Counted from the first letter of the stretch, positions 48,070 to 60,825 are shown. The stretch is DNA of 64,000 nt from Fallopia convolvulus (GCA_964016875.1 OZ024720.1:39833106-39897105); one strand, 5' to 3'. The notes: a model not told the origin generated them from the sequence alone. Made by a program: numbers and translations.

Positions 48070-50352
48070 GTGAACTTTAAAGACATCTAGGCATAAGCAC
48101 AAAGAATGAGGAGGGTATCAAGCTAATAAGCACATTCTAAACTACAAAATCAAGACGTATCGAGTAAAAGCATTAATTCGAACCTAGAAACCCAATGCCA
48201 CATTTAGGAGTGACATTTACATGGACATTTCATCGAACACTTGACGTGAATTGTTAGATCAAAAGTCATTCTAAAGAAAAAAGGAGAAAAAACAAGTGAT
48301 CTTTAAAGAAATCTAGGCATAAGCACAAAGAATGAGGAGGGTATTAAACTAATAAGTACATTATAAACTACAAAATCAAGACGTATCGAATAAAAACATT
48401 AATTCGCACCTAGAAACCGAATGCTACATTTAGGATTGACATTTACATTGTCATTTCAACGAACACTTGGCGTGCTATGTTCGATCACAAGTCATTTAAA
48501 GGGCAAAGTAGAAAAAACAAGTGATCTTTAAGGACATGTAGGCATAAGCACAAAAAATGAGGTTAGTATAAAGCCAATAAGCACATTCTGCACTACAAAA
48601 AATCAAGACAGATCGAATAAACGCATAAATTCGAACTTTAAAACCGAATTCCACATTTAGGATTGACATTTACAGGGACATTCAACGAACACTTGGGGTG
48701 CAATGTTAGATCCCAATTCAATTTTTAAGTGCATGAGGAGAAAAAACAAGTGAACTTTAAAGACATCTAGGCATAAGCATAAAGAATGAGGATAGTGTGA
48801 AGCCAATAAGCACATTCTACACTAGAAATTCAAGACCGATCGAATAAGAGCATAAAATCAAATCGAGAAACCGAATGCCACAGTTTGGAGTGACATTTAT
48901 ATGGACATTTCATCGAACACTTGGCATGTAATGTTAGATCAAAAGTCATTTTAAAGGCAAATGGAGAAAAAACAAGTGATCTTTAAAGACATCTAGGCAT
49001 AAGCACAAAGAATGAAGAGTGTATCAAGCTAAAAAGCACATTCTAAACTACAAAATCAAGACGTATCGAATAAAAGCATATATTCGAACCTAGAAACCGA
49101 ATGCCACATTTAGGATTGACATGTACGTGGACATTTCATCGAACACTTGGCGTGCGATGTTAGATCAAAACTCATTTTAAAGGCAAAAGGAGAAATAACA
49201 AGTGAACTTTAAAGGCATCTAGACATAAGCATAAAGAACGAGGATAGTATAATTCAAATAAGCACATTCTGCACTACTAAATAAAGAACAACCGAATAAA
49301 AGCATAAATTCGAACCTATAAACCGAATGCCACATTTAGGAGTGAGATTTACGTGTACATTTCATTGAACACTTGGTGTGTAATGTAAGATCACAAGTCA
49401 TTTTAAAGGCAAAAGGAGAAAAAACAAGTGATCTTTATAGACATCTAGGCATAAGAACAAAGAATGAGGATAATATGAAGCTAGTAAGCACATTCTGCAC
49501 TACAGAAAAATCGAATAAAAGCGTAAATTAGAACCTAGAAACTGAATACCACATTAGGAGTGACATTTACATGGCCATTTTATCGAACACTTGACGTGCA
49601 ATGTTCGATCAAAAGTCATTTTAAAGGAAAAAGGAGAAAAAACAAGTGAACTTTAAAGACATCTAGGCATAAGCACAAAAAATGAGGAGGGTATCAAGCA
49701 AATAAGCACATTCTAAACAATGAAATCAAGACGTATCGATAAAAAGCATGAATTCGAACCTAAAAACCCAATGCCACATTTAGGAGTGACATTTACATGG
49801 ACATTTCATCGAACACTTGACGTGCAATGTTAGATCAATAGTCATTCTAAAGGAAAAAGGAGAAAAAACAAGTGATCTTTAAAGACATCTAGGCGTAAGC
49901 ACAAAAAATGAGGAGGGTATCAAGCTAATAAGCACATTCTGCACTACAAAATCAAGACCGATCGAATAAGAGCATAAATTCGAACCTAGAAACCGAATGT
50001 CACATTTAGGAGTGACATTTACATGGACATTTCATCAAACACTTGGCGTGCAATGTTAGATCCCAAGTCAATTTTTTAGGGCAAAAGGAGAAAAAAAAAG
50101 TGTTCTTTAAAGATATCTAGGCATAAGCACAAAGAATGAGGATAGTATCAAGCCAATAAGCATATTCAGCACTACAAAATCAAGACGTATCTAATAAAAG
50201 CATAAATTCGAACTTAGAAATCGATTGCAAAATTTAGGAGTGCATATACATGGAAAATTCATCGAACACTTGTTGCGCAATGTTAGATAAAAAAAGTCAT
50301 TTTAAAGGCAAAAGGAGAAAAACCAATTGATATTTAAAGACATCTACGCATA
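48070..50352 (+). repeat. Satellite array, block 7
   Basis: Begins with the right target duplication GTGAA of the Athila-like element and continues in exact phase from 37572. Ends at CATCTACGCATAA, where a small rearranged segment starts. No gene is seen. Confidence 0.95.
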
Positions 50353-50383
50353 ATATGCTTATTGGCTTGACAAAATCAAGAAG
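50353..50383. other. Rearranged satellite junction with an inverted 18-bp piece
   Basis: TATGCTTATTGGCTTGA is the reverse complement of the monomer part TCAAGCCAATAAGCA. It is followed by a forward piece CAAAATCAAGA and then the LTR. This suggests a complex repair event. Confidence 0.65.
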
Positions 50384-51474
50384 TGTCACTAAAGTTGCTG
50401 CTGGCGGAGCGCGGCCAAAACGGGCAGAGCGCCCCCGCGCTCTGGGAGAGCCAAACCGCGCTCTGGCGCGTTGATCCGACGCTGACTTCGGGTTCGTAAT
50501 GTCTTCTGGGCCGACTTTAGTTAATGTTTTTGGATATTTTAGAGATAATATAAATACTTTCCTTAGGGTTATTTGGATATATTATGCTATCTTTTACTTG
50601 TGTTCTAAGTTTGAAGAATTTGGAGATTTGTGGGAGACAAAACCCTAGTTTTCCAATTGAAGATCAATTTGACTCTTGTACGTTTTATTTTTCTTCAATG
50701 ACAATTTCTAGCTAATTTTCTCATGTACAACTAGTTAGTTGAAGTTGTATGCATGATTGCTTGTGAGATTTGAATTATTTTAGTTTGCCTTGACTAGATT
50801 GAATCTCTCCATGCTTAATTGATTAAATTCACTTAGGATTATAATAGCTTGATCACCTATTTTATTTCTAGGTTGAATTACAACTAGAATAATTAAATAA
50901 ACGGTGGAATTTGTTTATTCATGGATGAATCCTTTGATTAAATTTAAAGACGGTGTATATTAAAGTTAATCAAAGGCGGAGAATTTAATCACAAGATTTC
51001 GTGAATAGACGGTGGAATTCATGAATATTGTTTCTATTGAATGCTTTGAACTTAATTGCATGATCAACTTGACATAGAAGGTTTTCTAGGTTAATTGATT
51101 AAAATGTTGTTAAAGACGGTGTATATTAACAACCACAATAAGCTTGAATTCATAAATTCACAATAGATTAGTCAAGGGAAATTGAAATAAGGATAATCGA
51201 TGATCAAAACTCATGTATGCAATGGATACGAAACTAGTTGGACGCTTTTCTCCATATTTGAATCTCAACTTACTTTACTTGTTTAGTTTTAATTAGTTTA
51301 ATTACTTAGATTTTAGTTTATAATCACAAAAAAAAACTTTCTGCTTAGTAATATTATATAAATACGAATAATTTGAGTCCTTGTGGGTTCGACCCTTGCT
51401 TCCACTATACTTAGGTTAGGAAGTTAGGAATTTTCTTTGACAGTGCTTTTATAGCGACGTAAAAGTGCTCGTCA
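50384..51474 (+). mobile_element. Solo LTR-like element (1091 bp)
   Basis: Starts TGTCACTAAAG and ends GTGCTCGTCA (TG...CA). The first 130 bp are very GC-rich (GCGCCCCCGCGCTCTGG) and the rest AT-rich, with a TATA-like AATATAAATAC near 50548. The end region has GTGGGTTCGACCCTTGC, a phrase common near the U5 end of plant gypsy LTRs. The motif GACGGTG recurs four times (about 50900-51115). No coding domain. The 5-bp flanks AGAAG and GAAAC do not match, so insertion was not clean or flanks were rearranged. Confidence 0.65.
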
Positions 51475-54400
51475 GAAACCGATTGCAAAATTTAGGAGTG
51501 GCATATACATGGAAATTTCATCGAACACTTGTTGCGCAATGTTAGATAAAAAGTCATTTTAAAGGCAAAAGGAGAAAAAACAATTGATCTTTAAAGACAT
51601 CTACGCTTAAACACAAAGAATGAAGAGGGTATCAAGCTAATAAGCACATTCTAAACTACAAAATCGAGACGTATCGAATAAAAGCATAAATTCGAACCTA
51701 GAAACCGAATGCCACATTTAGGATTGACATTTACGTGGACATTTCATCAAACACTTGGCGTGCAATGTTAGATCACAATTCATTTTAAAGGGAAAAGGAG
51801 AAAAACAAGTGATCTTTAAAGACATCTAGGAATAATCACAAAGAATGAGGATAGTATCAAGCCAATAAGCACATTCTGCGCTACAAAATCAAGACGTATC
51901 AAATAAAAGCATAAATTCGAACCTAGAAACCGAATGGCAAATTTAGGAGTGACATTTACATGGACATTGCATCGAACCCTTGACGTGCAATGTTAGATCA
52001 AAAGTCATTTTAAAGGAAAACAGAGAAACAAACAAGTGAACTTTAACAACATCTAGGCATAAGCACAAAGAATGAGGAGAGTATCAAGCTAATAGTCACA
52101 TTCTGCACTACAAAATCAAGACCGATCGAATAAGAGCATAAATTCGAACCTAGAAACCGAATGCCACATTTAGGAGTGACATTTACGTGGACAATTCATC
52201 GAACACTTGGCGTGCAATGTTAGATCACAATTCATTTTAAAGGGAAAAGGAGAAAAAACAAGTGATCTTTATAGACATCAAAGCATTAGAACAAAGAATG
52301 AGGATAGTATCAAGCAAATAAGAACATTTTGCACTACAAAATCAAGAACAATCGAATAAAAGCATCAGTTCGAACCTAGAAACCGAATACCACATTAGGT
52401 GTGACATTGACATGGACATTTCATCGAACACTTGACGTCAAATGTTTGGTCAAAATTCATTTTAAAGGAAAAAGGACAAAAAACAAGTGAACTTTAAATA
52501 CATCTAGGCATAATCACAAAAAATGAGGAGGGTATCAAGGTAATAAGCACATTCTAAACTACAAAATCAAGACGTATCGAGTAAAAGCATGAAGTCGAAC
52601 CTAGAAACCCAATTCCACATTTAGGAGTGACATTTACATGGACATTTCATCGAACACTTGACGTGCAATATTAGATCAAAAGTCATTCTAAAGAAAAAAG
52701 GAGAAAAAACAAAGTGATCATTAAAGACATCTAGGCATAAGCACAAAGAATCAGGAGGATATTAAGCTAATAAGCACATTCTAAACTACAAAATCAAGAT
52801 GTATCGAATTAAAGCATGAATTCAAACCTAGAAACCGAATGCTACATTTAGGAGTGACATTTACATGGTCATTTCATCGAACACTTGGCGTGCTATGTTA
52901 GATCACAAGTCATTTAAAGGGAAAGGTAGAAAAAACAAGTGATCTTTAAAGACATGTAAGCATAACACAAAAAATGAGGTTAGTATCAAGCCAATAAGCA
53001 CATTCTTCACTACCAAATCAAGACAGATCGAATAAACGTATAAATACAAACTTTAAAACCGAATGCCACATTTAGGATTGACAATTACTTGGACATTCCT
53101 CGAACACTCTGGGTGCAATGTTGGATCCCAAGTCAATTTTTAAGGGCAAAAGGAGAAAAAACAAATGAACTTTAAAGACATCTAGGCATAAGCATAAAGA
53201 ATGAGGATAGTATGAAGCCAATAAGCACATTCTACACTACAAAATAAAGACCGATCGAATAAGAGCATAAAATCGAATTAAGAAACCGAAAGCCACAGTT
53301 AAGAGTGACATTTATATGGACATTTCATCCAGCACTTGGCATGCTATGTTAGATCAAAAGTCATTTTAAAGGCAAAAGGAGAAAAAACAAGTGATCTTTA
53401 CAAACATCTAGGCATAAGCACAAAGAATAAGGATAGTATCAAGCCAATAACAACATTCTGCACTAAAAAATCAAGACGTATCGAATAAAAGCATAAAAGC
53501 GAACCTAGAAACCGAATGTCATATGTAGGAGTGACATTTATATGGACATTTCATCGAACACTTTGCGTGCAATGTTAGATCAAAGGTCATTATAAAGGCA
53601 AAAGGAGAAAAAACAAGTGAACTTTAAAGACATGTAGGCATAAGCATAAAGAATAAGTATAGTATCATTGAAATAAACACATTCTACACTACGAAATCAA
53701 GAACAATCAAATAAAAGCATAAATTCGAAACTAGAAACCGAATGCCACATTAGGATTGACATTTACATGGACATTTCATCGAACACTTGGCGTATAATGT
53801 TAGATCACAAGTTATTTCAAATGGAAAAGAAGAAAAAACAAGTGATCTTTAAAGACATTTAGGCATAAGCATAATGAATGAGGATACTATCAAGCCAATA
53901 AGCACATTCTGCACTACAAAATCAAGACCGATCGAATAAAAGCATACTTTCGAACCTGGAAACCGAATGCCACATTTAGGAGTGACATTTACATGGACAT
54001 TTCATCGAACACTTGGCGTGCAATGTTAGATCCCAAGTCAGTTTATAAGGGCAAAAGGAGAAAAAACAAGTGTTCTTTAAACACATCTAGGCATAAGCAC
54101 AAAGAATGAGGATAGTATAAAGCCAATAAGCATATTCCGCACTACAAAATCAAGACATATCGAATAAAAGCATAAATTCGAACCTTGAAACCAATTGCAA
54201 AATTTAGGAGTGGCATATACATGGAAATTTCATCGAACACTTGTCACGCAATGTTAGATAAAAAGTCATTTTAAAGGCAAAAGGAGAAAAAACAATTGAT
54301 CTTTAAAGACATCTAGGCATAAGCACAAAGAATGAAGAGGGTATAAAGCTAATAAGCACATTCTTAACTTAAAAATCAAGACGTATTGAATAAAAGCATA

Positions 54401-57093
54401 AATTCGAACCTAGAAACCGAATGCTACTTTTAGGATTGACATTTACGTGGACATTTGATCGAACACTTGGCGTGCTTTGTTAGATCACAAGTCATTTTAA
54501 AGCCAAAAGGAGAAAAACAAGTGATCTTTAAAGACATCTGGACAAAAGCACAAAGAATGAGGATAATATTAAGCATATAAGAACATTCTGCACTACAAAA
54601 TCAAGACGTATAGAATAAAAGCATAAATTCGAACCTAGAAACTGAATGTCATATTTAGGAGTGACATTTATATGGCATTTCTTCGAACACTTGGCGTGCA
54701 ATGTTAGATCAAAATTCATTTTAAAGGCAAAAGGAGAAAAAACAGGTGAACTTTAAAGACATCTAGGCATAAGCACAATGAATGAGAAGAGTATCAAGCT
54801 AATAGGCACATTTTGCACTTCAAAATCAAGACGTATCTAATTCGAACCTAGAAACCGAATGCCACATTTGGGAGTGACATTTACATGGACTTTTGATCAA
54901 ACACTTGGCGTGCTTTGTTAGATCACATGTCGTTTTAATTGCAAAAGGAGAAAAAACAAGTGATCTTTAAAGACATCTAGACATAAGCACAAAGAATGAG
55001 TATAGTATCAAGCCAATAAGCACATTTTGCACTACAAAATCAAGACGTATAGAATAAAAGCATGAATTTGAACCTAGAAACTGAATGCCACATTTCGGAG
55101 TGACATTTACATGGTCATTTCATCGAACACTTGGCGTGCTTTGTTAGATCACAAGTCATTTAAAGGGAAAAGTAGAAAAAACAAGTGATCTTTAAAGACA
55201 TGTAGGCATAAGCACAAAAAATGAAGTTAGTATCAAGCCAATAAGAAAATTCTACACTACAAAATCAAGACCGATCGAAGAAACGTGTAAATTCGAACGT
55301 TAAAACCGAATGCCACATTTAGGAGTGACATTTACATGGACATTCATCGAACACTTGGGGTGCAGTGTTAGATCCCAAGCAAATTCTTAAGGGCAAAAGG
55401 AGAAAAAACAACTGAACTTTAATGATATCTAGGCATAAGCATAAAGAATGAGGATAGTGTGAAGCCAATAAGCACATTCTGCACTACAAAGTCAAGACCG
55501 ATCGAATAAGAGCATAAAATCGAATTGAGAAACTGAATGCCACAGTTGGAGTGACATTTATATGGACATTTCATCGAACACTTGGCATGCAATGTTAGAT
55601 CAAAAGTCATTTTAAAGGGAAAAGGAGAAAAAACAAGTGATCTTTACAGACATCTAGGCATAAGCACAAAGAATAAGGATAATATCAAGCCAATAACCAC
55701 ATTCTGCACTACAAAATCAAGGCGTATCGAATAAAAGCATAAATTCAAACCTAGAACCGAATGTCATATTTGTGAGTGACATTTATATGGAGATTTCATC
55801 GAACACTTTGCGTGCAATGTTAGATCAAAAGTCATTTTAAAGGCAAAAGGAGAAATAACAAGTGAACTTTAAAGGCATGTAGGCATAAGCATAAAGAATT
55901 AGGATAGTATCATTCAAATAAGCACATTCTGCACTACATAATCCAGAACATTCGAATCAAAGCATAAATTCAAACTTAGAAACCGAATGCCACATTAGGA
56001 GTGACATTTACATGGACATTCCATCGAACACTTGGCTTGCAATGTTAGATCACATGTCATTTTAAATGGAAAAGGAGAAAAAACAAGTGACATTTACAGA
56101 CATCAAGGCATAAGAACAAAGAATGAGGATAGTATCAAGCCAACAAGAACATTCTGCACTACAAAATCAAGAATAATCGAATAAAAGCATAAATTCGAAC
56201 GTAGAAACCGAATACCACATTAGGAGTGACATTTACATGTACATTTCATCGAACACTTGACGTGCAATTGTCGATCAAAAGTCATTATAAAGGAAAAAGG
56301 AGAATAAACAAGTGAACTTGAAAGACATCTAGACATAAGCACAAAGAATGAGGAGGGTATCAAGCTAATAAGCACATTTTAAACTACAAAATCAAGACGT
56401 ATTGAATAAAAGCATGAATTCGAACCTAGAAACCGAATGCCACATTTAGGACTGACATTTACATGGTCATTTCATCGGTGCTATGAAAGATCACAAGTCA
56501 TTTTAATGGAAAACGGAGAAAAAACAAGTGAACTTTAAAGACATGTAGGCATAAGCATAAAGAATAAGGATAGTATCATTCAAATAAGCACATTCTGCAC
56601 TAGAAAATCAAGAACAATCGACTAAAAGCATAAATTCGAACCTAGAAACCGAATGCCACATTAGGATTGACACTTGGCGTGCAATGTTAGATCACAAGTC
56701 ATTTTAAATGGAAAAGGAGAAAAAATAAGTGATCTTGAAAGACATTTAGGCATAAGCACAATGAATGAGGATAGTATCAAGCCAATAAGCACATTCTGCA
56801 CTACAAAATCAAGACCGATCGAATCAAAGCATACTTTCGAACCTTGAATCCGAATGCCACATTTAGGAGGTGACATTTACATGGACATTTCATTGAACAC
56901 TGGGCGTGCAATGTTAGATCCCAAGTCAATTTTTAAGGGTAAAATGAGAAAAAACAAGTGTTCTTTAAAGACATCTAGGCATAAGCACAAAGAATGAGGA
57001 TAGTATAAAGCCAATAAGCATATTCCGCACTACAAAATCAAGACATATCGAATAAAGCATAAATTCTAACCTAGAAACCAATTGCAAAATTTA
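51475..57093 (+). repeat. Satellite array, block 8, and array edge
   Basis: About 25 monomers. The first 130 bp repeat the last 130 bp before the LTR (50217-50350). 55231-55300 is the empty-site paralogue of the Mutator-like insertion (AAAATTCTA at 55246-55254). The array ends in mid-monomer at ATTGCAAAATTTAGG; the next bases are not satellite. No gene is seen. Confidence 0.95.
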
Positions 57094-57620
57094 GGCATAC
57101 AATTTCACGACCATTATTTTTCTCGCAAAAAGGCATACAATTTCGTTGCCAAATAAGATGAAGGATTAGACAATGGTCGTTGAATATTATTGTCGACCAA
57201 ATAAAATTTCTCGCTAATCCTTTTATTTCCTCGTAAAAAATGGCTTGTAATTAAAATGCTATAAATAAAAAACATTTAAAATAATATTAGTGACAATTTA
57301 TTTTTCTCGAGATAAGTACTTTTTATCGAGAAAATAAAATTCCTCTTTATTTATACCTTTTAGCGAGAAAATATTGTCTCGGTACATACACTTTTTAACG
57401 AAAAACTTATTTTGTCGATGTAGGAATTACATTTATCATCGCTAAATATAGTTTTTTGGTGAGAAAGTTATTCCTCGTTATTGTCCGACACTCCGACCTT
57501 TTGATCATCATTGAATTATATTTCATCGCTAAATGTATCCATTTAGTGAGAAAAATGTATTATGGTCGATTTAAGGAGATGTTTTAGCGAGAAAACCTGA
57601 TAATAAAAATATTAGAAAAC
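57094..57620. other. Region of repeated GCGAGAAA/TCGCTAAA motifs, possible transposon end
   Basis: Begins GGCATACAATTTC, repeated 38 bp later (57132). Short motifs of the form TTAGCGAGAAAA, TTTTCTCG and TCGCTAAAT recur about ten times in both orientations. Clustered subterminal motifs of this type are seen in CACTA elements, but no CACTA terminus or 3-bp target duplication was found. Identity open. Confidence 0.4.
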
Positions 57621-57810
57621 CTACATAATATCAAGAAAATGAATACTTTAATTTTTATATAAATAAATATGATTCAATAATATATTAAAAACTTGATAAA
57701 AATACTTAATAGAATACACAATATGTATTTCACTATTTGTAGTATAACTAGTAAATCTACTATTAAGTGCAAACTAAATTCCAAATTAGAAATGACCTAA
57801 AAGTCTTTAA

Positions 57811-57940
57811 CTACCAACTACCAAGTGGTTGCTTGTTGAAATTTTTTATAAACTCTTCAAATATCTCCGTCTTCTCTTCAAATGCATTGATCTGCACATT
57901 TTGAGCTTTGAACGCGTTGACATTGTCGGTGTTGAAATCC
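57811..57940 (-). pseudogene. Exon-like stretch (terminal exon, unrecognised)
   Basis: On the minus strand, after an acceptor-like CACATTTAG/G, about 43 codons are open (contains NVNAFKAQNVQINAFEEKTE) and end PLGSW then TAG. The charged, helical composition looks coding. No family recognised. It may be the last exon of a gene or transposon product whose other exons lie at 58785-59386. Confidence 0.35.
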
Positions 57941-58784
57941 CTAAATGTGACAATTATGAGCATACTTAAGTAGACAGTGTAAAATACTTGGGCAAGAGAG
58001 AATAAGCTCTAAAACCGTTCAAAGGGATCAATTATCAATAGACAATTATTAGACATCCCTTTACTATCCATTAATAATAATCAAGAATATTAACAAACAA
58101 GTTAGACTTTGCTTAACTAGTTATCATTAAGCAGGGAGACAATTAGCACAAAGTGAATTATATAGATGATATAATAATAGTAGCACCAGCAACTCAATTC
58201 AAGACATGATCAGAGCAAACATTTCAACAAGATGACAGCAATCAAACCCGACAAACACTAAATTGACTAAATGTTTTCACATAATATTTTTTATTATCCA
58301 AAGAAAGATAGAAATAAGGTGAACATATTCCTATAGGAAAGATGCAGCAAATGCATAATTATGCTCCACGGACACTGCTGATAAGAAGGCAGTAAAGCAA
58401 CCCAAGTGACATTAATGCACAGAGTATGTCTAGTTGACTGCCTGCTGTAAACAGAACTCAACTTGGGTAATTTTTCAAGCACTTCAATTCCCAGATATAT
58501 ATACTAGCTATCACTAATGACTAATCACATTGTAGAGAAAGTGCAGCTTAAGTTTTTTTATGTAGGCACTTCTATTTGCTGCTTAGTGGAAACCTGAAGA
58601 TTGAGACCTAAAGTATTAATAAGAACAGTCCTACACTTGCAAGGGAAATCCCAATCATTTGGAATTCTAGTTCCAAGAGTCGCAAACTATCAAATTCATG
58701 ACAAATTGACAGCCAAGTAGTGATTTTTACGCAGTAAGCTATGTATTCTTCTACTAATAATCGTTTTGAATCTGTTTATCTTAC
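57941..58784. other. AT-rich intergenic or intronic DNA
   Basis: Between two exon-like stretches. A 62-codon minus-strand frame (58294-58482) shows no domain. Nothing else recognised. Confidence 0.4.
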
Positions 58785-58853
58785 CTCACAGACTGCAGAG
58801 AGTGCTTTAGTTGCCTCCAGATTGCTACAGGGAACTCGATGGGTGGCAAAGGC
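58785..58853 (-). pseudogene. Exon-like stretch (internal exon, unrecognised)
   Basis: 69 nt between TTTCAATTAAG and a strong donor GAG/GTAAGAT on the minus strand; one frame is open (AFATHRVPCSNLEATKALSA, then VCE). It does not join in frame with the exon candidate at 59341-59386, so any gene model is incomplete or broken. Confidence 0.35.
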
Positions 58854-59109
58854 CTTAATTGAAATCAGCAAGCCATATGAAAAATAACCCTAAAACAGCA
58901 AGCCATATGAAAATCAGCAAGCTAGAACAAACGCAATTTGAAGCAGCAAGCCCGAACAAACAAAAGCCCCAAAAGTAACTCCAAAACAACAAACAGAAAC
59001 CATCCAATGCAAACCCTGAAATTTTTTGAATCTTGATTACAAGAAAAAAACGGCAAATTCAATTCAAGTATATTTTGGATGCAGTCAGCATCTTCATGAA
59101 GCTTAGCAC

Positions 59110-59386
59110 AAACAAGAAAACAATCATAGAAGCAAATAGAGAAGTAGCCTAGGTTTCAGGCTTGGTAAAGCCACCGCAAACACTCTTCTAACCCTTTCTC
59201 AATGTCGACAGTGGAAAGTTGGCCAAATCTGGAAATCAAACACCATGAAGGAATTCAACCTCCAAATTCTCAATTAAGAAATTCAAAATATTACCGTAAA
59301 TCAAATTGTAGACCATACCAAACTAGCCCGAGTAGCATACCTGAGAGGAGAGAGTCAAAGCCACAAATTGAGATGAATTCCTCCAT
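59110..59386 (-). pseudogene. Exon-like stretches at the 5' side of the same unrecognised gene
   Basis: Two candidates on the minus strand. From ATG at 59386 to a CAG/GTATGC donor at 59341: MEEFISICGFDSLLS. Then, after TTTCCAG near 59233, the frame FGQLSTVDIEKGLEECLRWL, then YQA and stop. Splice signals look good but the reading phases do not agree with one another. No family recognised. Confidence 0.3.
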
Positions 59387-59849
59387 TGACAAAATCTTAT
59401 TGAAATATGATTGATTGTTGAGTTCTTCAGCCGTGGATTTTGGCAACTACGAATTCATCGTTGAGGTCTTCCTGAAGAGCCATCGCTATAGACATCGAGG
59501 AGAATCAAGAGGTGCGCTGTTTAACTATCAAATTCAAGACGACGAGTCGATCAACTGAAGGAGATGAGGAGAGAGACGATGTCCATGGAATTGGTGGTGG
59601 AGAAGGCATAGATCTGCAATTGGGAGCCTAAACTCAGTTTCATGAAAGACTGAATTATAGGGTTTTTAGATGGGGGCGTGTGAAAAGTCAAATTTTCAAT
59701 TTTCACACTTAAAAGTTAAAACTTCCCTCCTCCTCTGTCTTTCTAAAATTTCGCACTTAAAATTTCGGCATTCAAAATTTTCCGATAAATTTAGGGTGAC
59801 ATTAGTTGATGAGCCTTGATTTGTATGAGAATTAGTTTAAGTAAAAAAA

Positions 59850-60319
59850 ACTCAAAATAATCTCAAGTATCAACTTTCAACAAAAAATAATTCGAAGTTT
59901 GAAAATCACTATCAGTGATACGAACTATCGTAATATTAACCAAAAACGATTCGAACTTATTTTCCGACGAATTTTCTGGGGGAATCAATAATGTAGCGAT
60001 CGAAAATCTGCCATAACAACTTAATATTTTACGCTTGTTTAAAATATATCTGATCACCACATCATTGATTCCTCCGGAAAACTCGTCGGAAAATGTATTC
60101 GGATCGCTTTTTGTTATCAAAGATCTGACATAACAACTTAATATTTTACGCTTGTTTAAAATATACTGATCACCACATCATTGATTCCTCCGGAACACTC
60201 GTCGAAAAATTTGTTCGGATTATTTTTGGTTAATATTGCAATAGTTCGTATCGTTGGTGGTGATTTTCAAACTTCAAATTATTTTTTGTTGAAAGTTGAT
60301 ACTTGGAATTATTTTGAGT
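59850..60319. mobile_element. Foldback/MITE-like element with ~139-bp inverted arms
   Basis: The left arm 59850-59988 (starts ACTCAAAATAAT) is the imperfect reverse complement of 60181-60319 (ends ATTATTTTGAGT). The centre holds a direct duplication of about 85 bp (60006-60090 and 60122-60205), so part of the right arm is present twice. The open frames at 59863-60120 (minus) and 60181-60468 (plus) are mirror images produced by the arms and are not genes. Target duplication not resolved in the AT-rich flanks. Confidence 0.8.
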
Positions 60320-60406
60320 CATTTTTCCTTGTTTTAAATAAATATATTGTAATATCTATCTTCTATCTAATTTATTTATACAACTATAAAATTTGTCCCT
60401 CTCAAG

Positions 60407-60825
60407 TAGACCTATCAATCAGGTCTGGTTGTGCGGGTTCGGGTTCGGTCATTTTGTGTTCGGGTTGAGTCGGGTTCAGGTCGTTACAGGTCACGGGTTA
60501 AATCGGGTCGGGCTGATGCAGGTTTTCGGGTTGGTCGGGTTGATCAGCGGGTCAAAAACATAGATTTTTTATAATTATTAAAATAGATTTTTAATTAAAT
60601 AATAATATTCAATTATAATATATTATTTTTATGATTTTAATAATAAAATATATTATATTTTTTAAAATAAATTTTATTCATTTTATAAATATACTAAAAC
60701 AGTCAACCCAATGGCTTTCGTGTTCAACCCAAAAGGTTTCGGGTTCGGTTGATTTCGGATTCAAATTTCCGGGGCGGTTCGGGTCGTGTCGTGTTAGCGG
60801 GTTCGGTCAACATTTAACAGCTCTA
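60407..60825. mobile_element. hAT-type MITE (419 bp) with CGGGTT-rich interior
   Basis: Flanked by a perfect 8-bp direct repeat CTCTCAAG (60399-60406 and 60826-60833), the hAT target size. The ends TAGACCTATCAAT and (reverse complement of the right end) TAGAGCTGTTAAAT form short inverted repeats. The interior has many GGGTTC/CGGGTT units in one orientation on both sides of an AT-rich core. No transposase. Confidence 0.85.

Noticed and set aside
180..57000. CACTA transposon ends from the recurrent CACTACAAAATCAAG
   Set aside because: The phrase is part of every satellite monomer and is not paired with inverted ends or target duplications.
59863..60468. Paired 85- and 95-codon genes
   Set aside because: They are mirror images produced by the inverted arms of a foldback element.
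60420..60810. Interstitial telomere repeat
   Set aside because: The units are GGGTTC/CGGGTT and irregular, not the plant telomere repeat TTTAGGG, and they sit within a bounded MITE.
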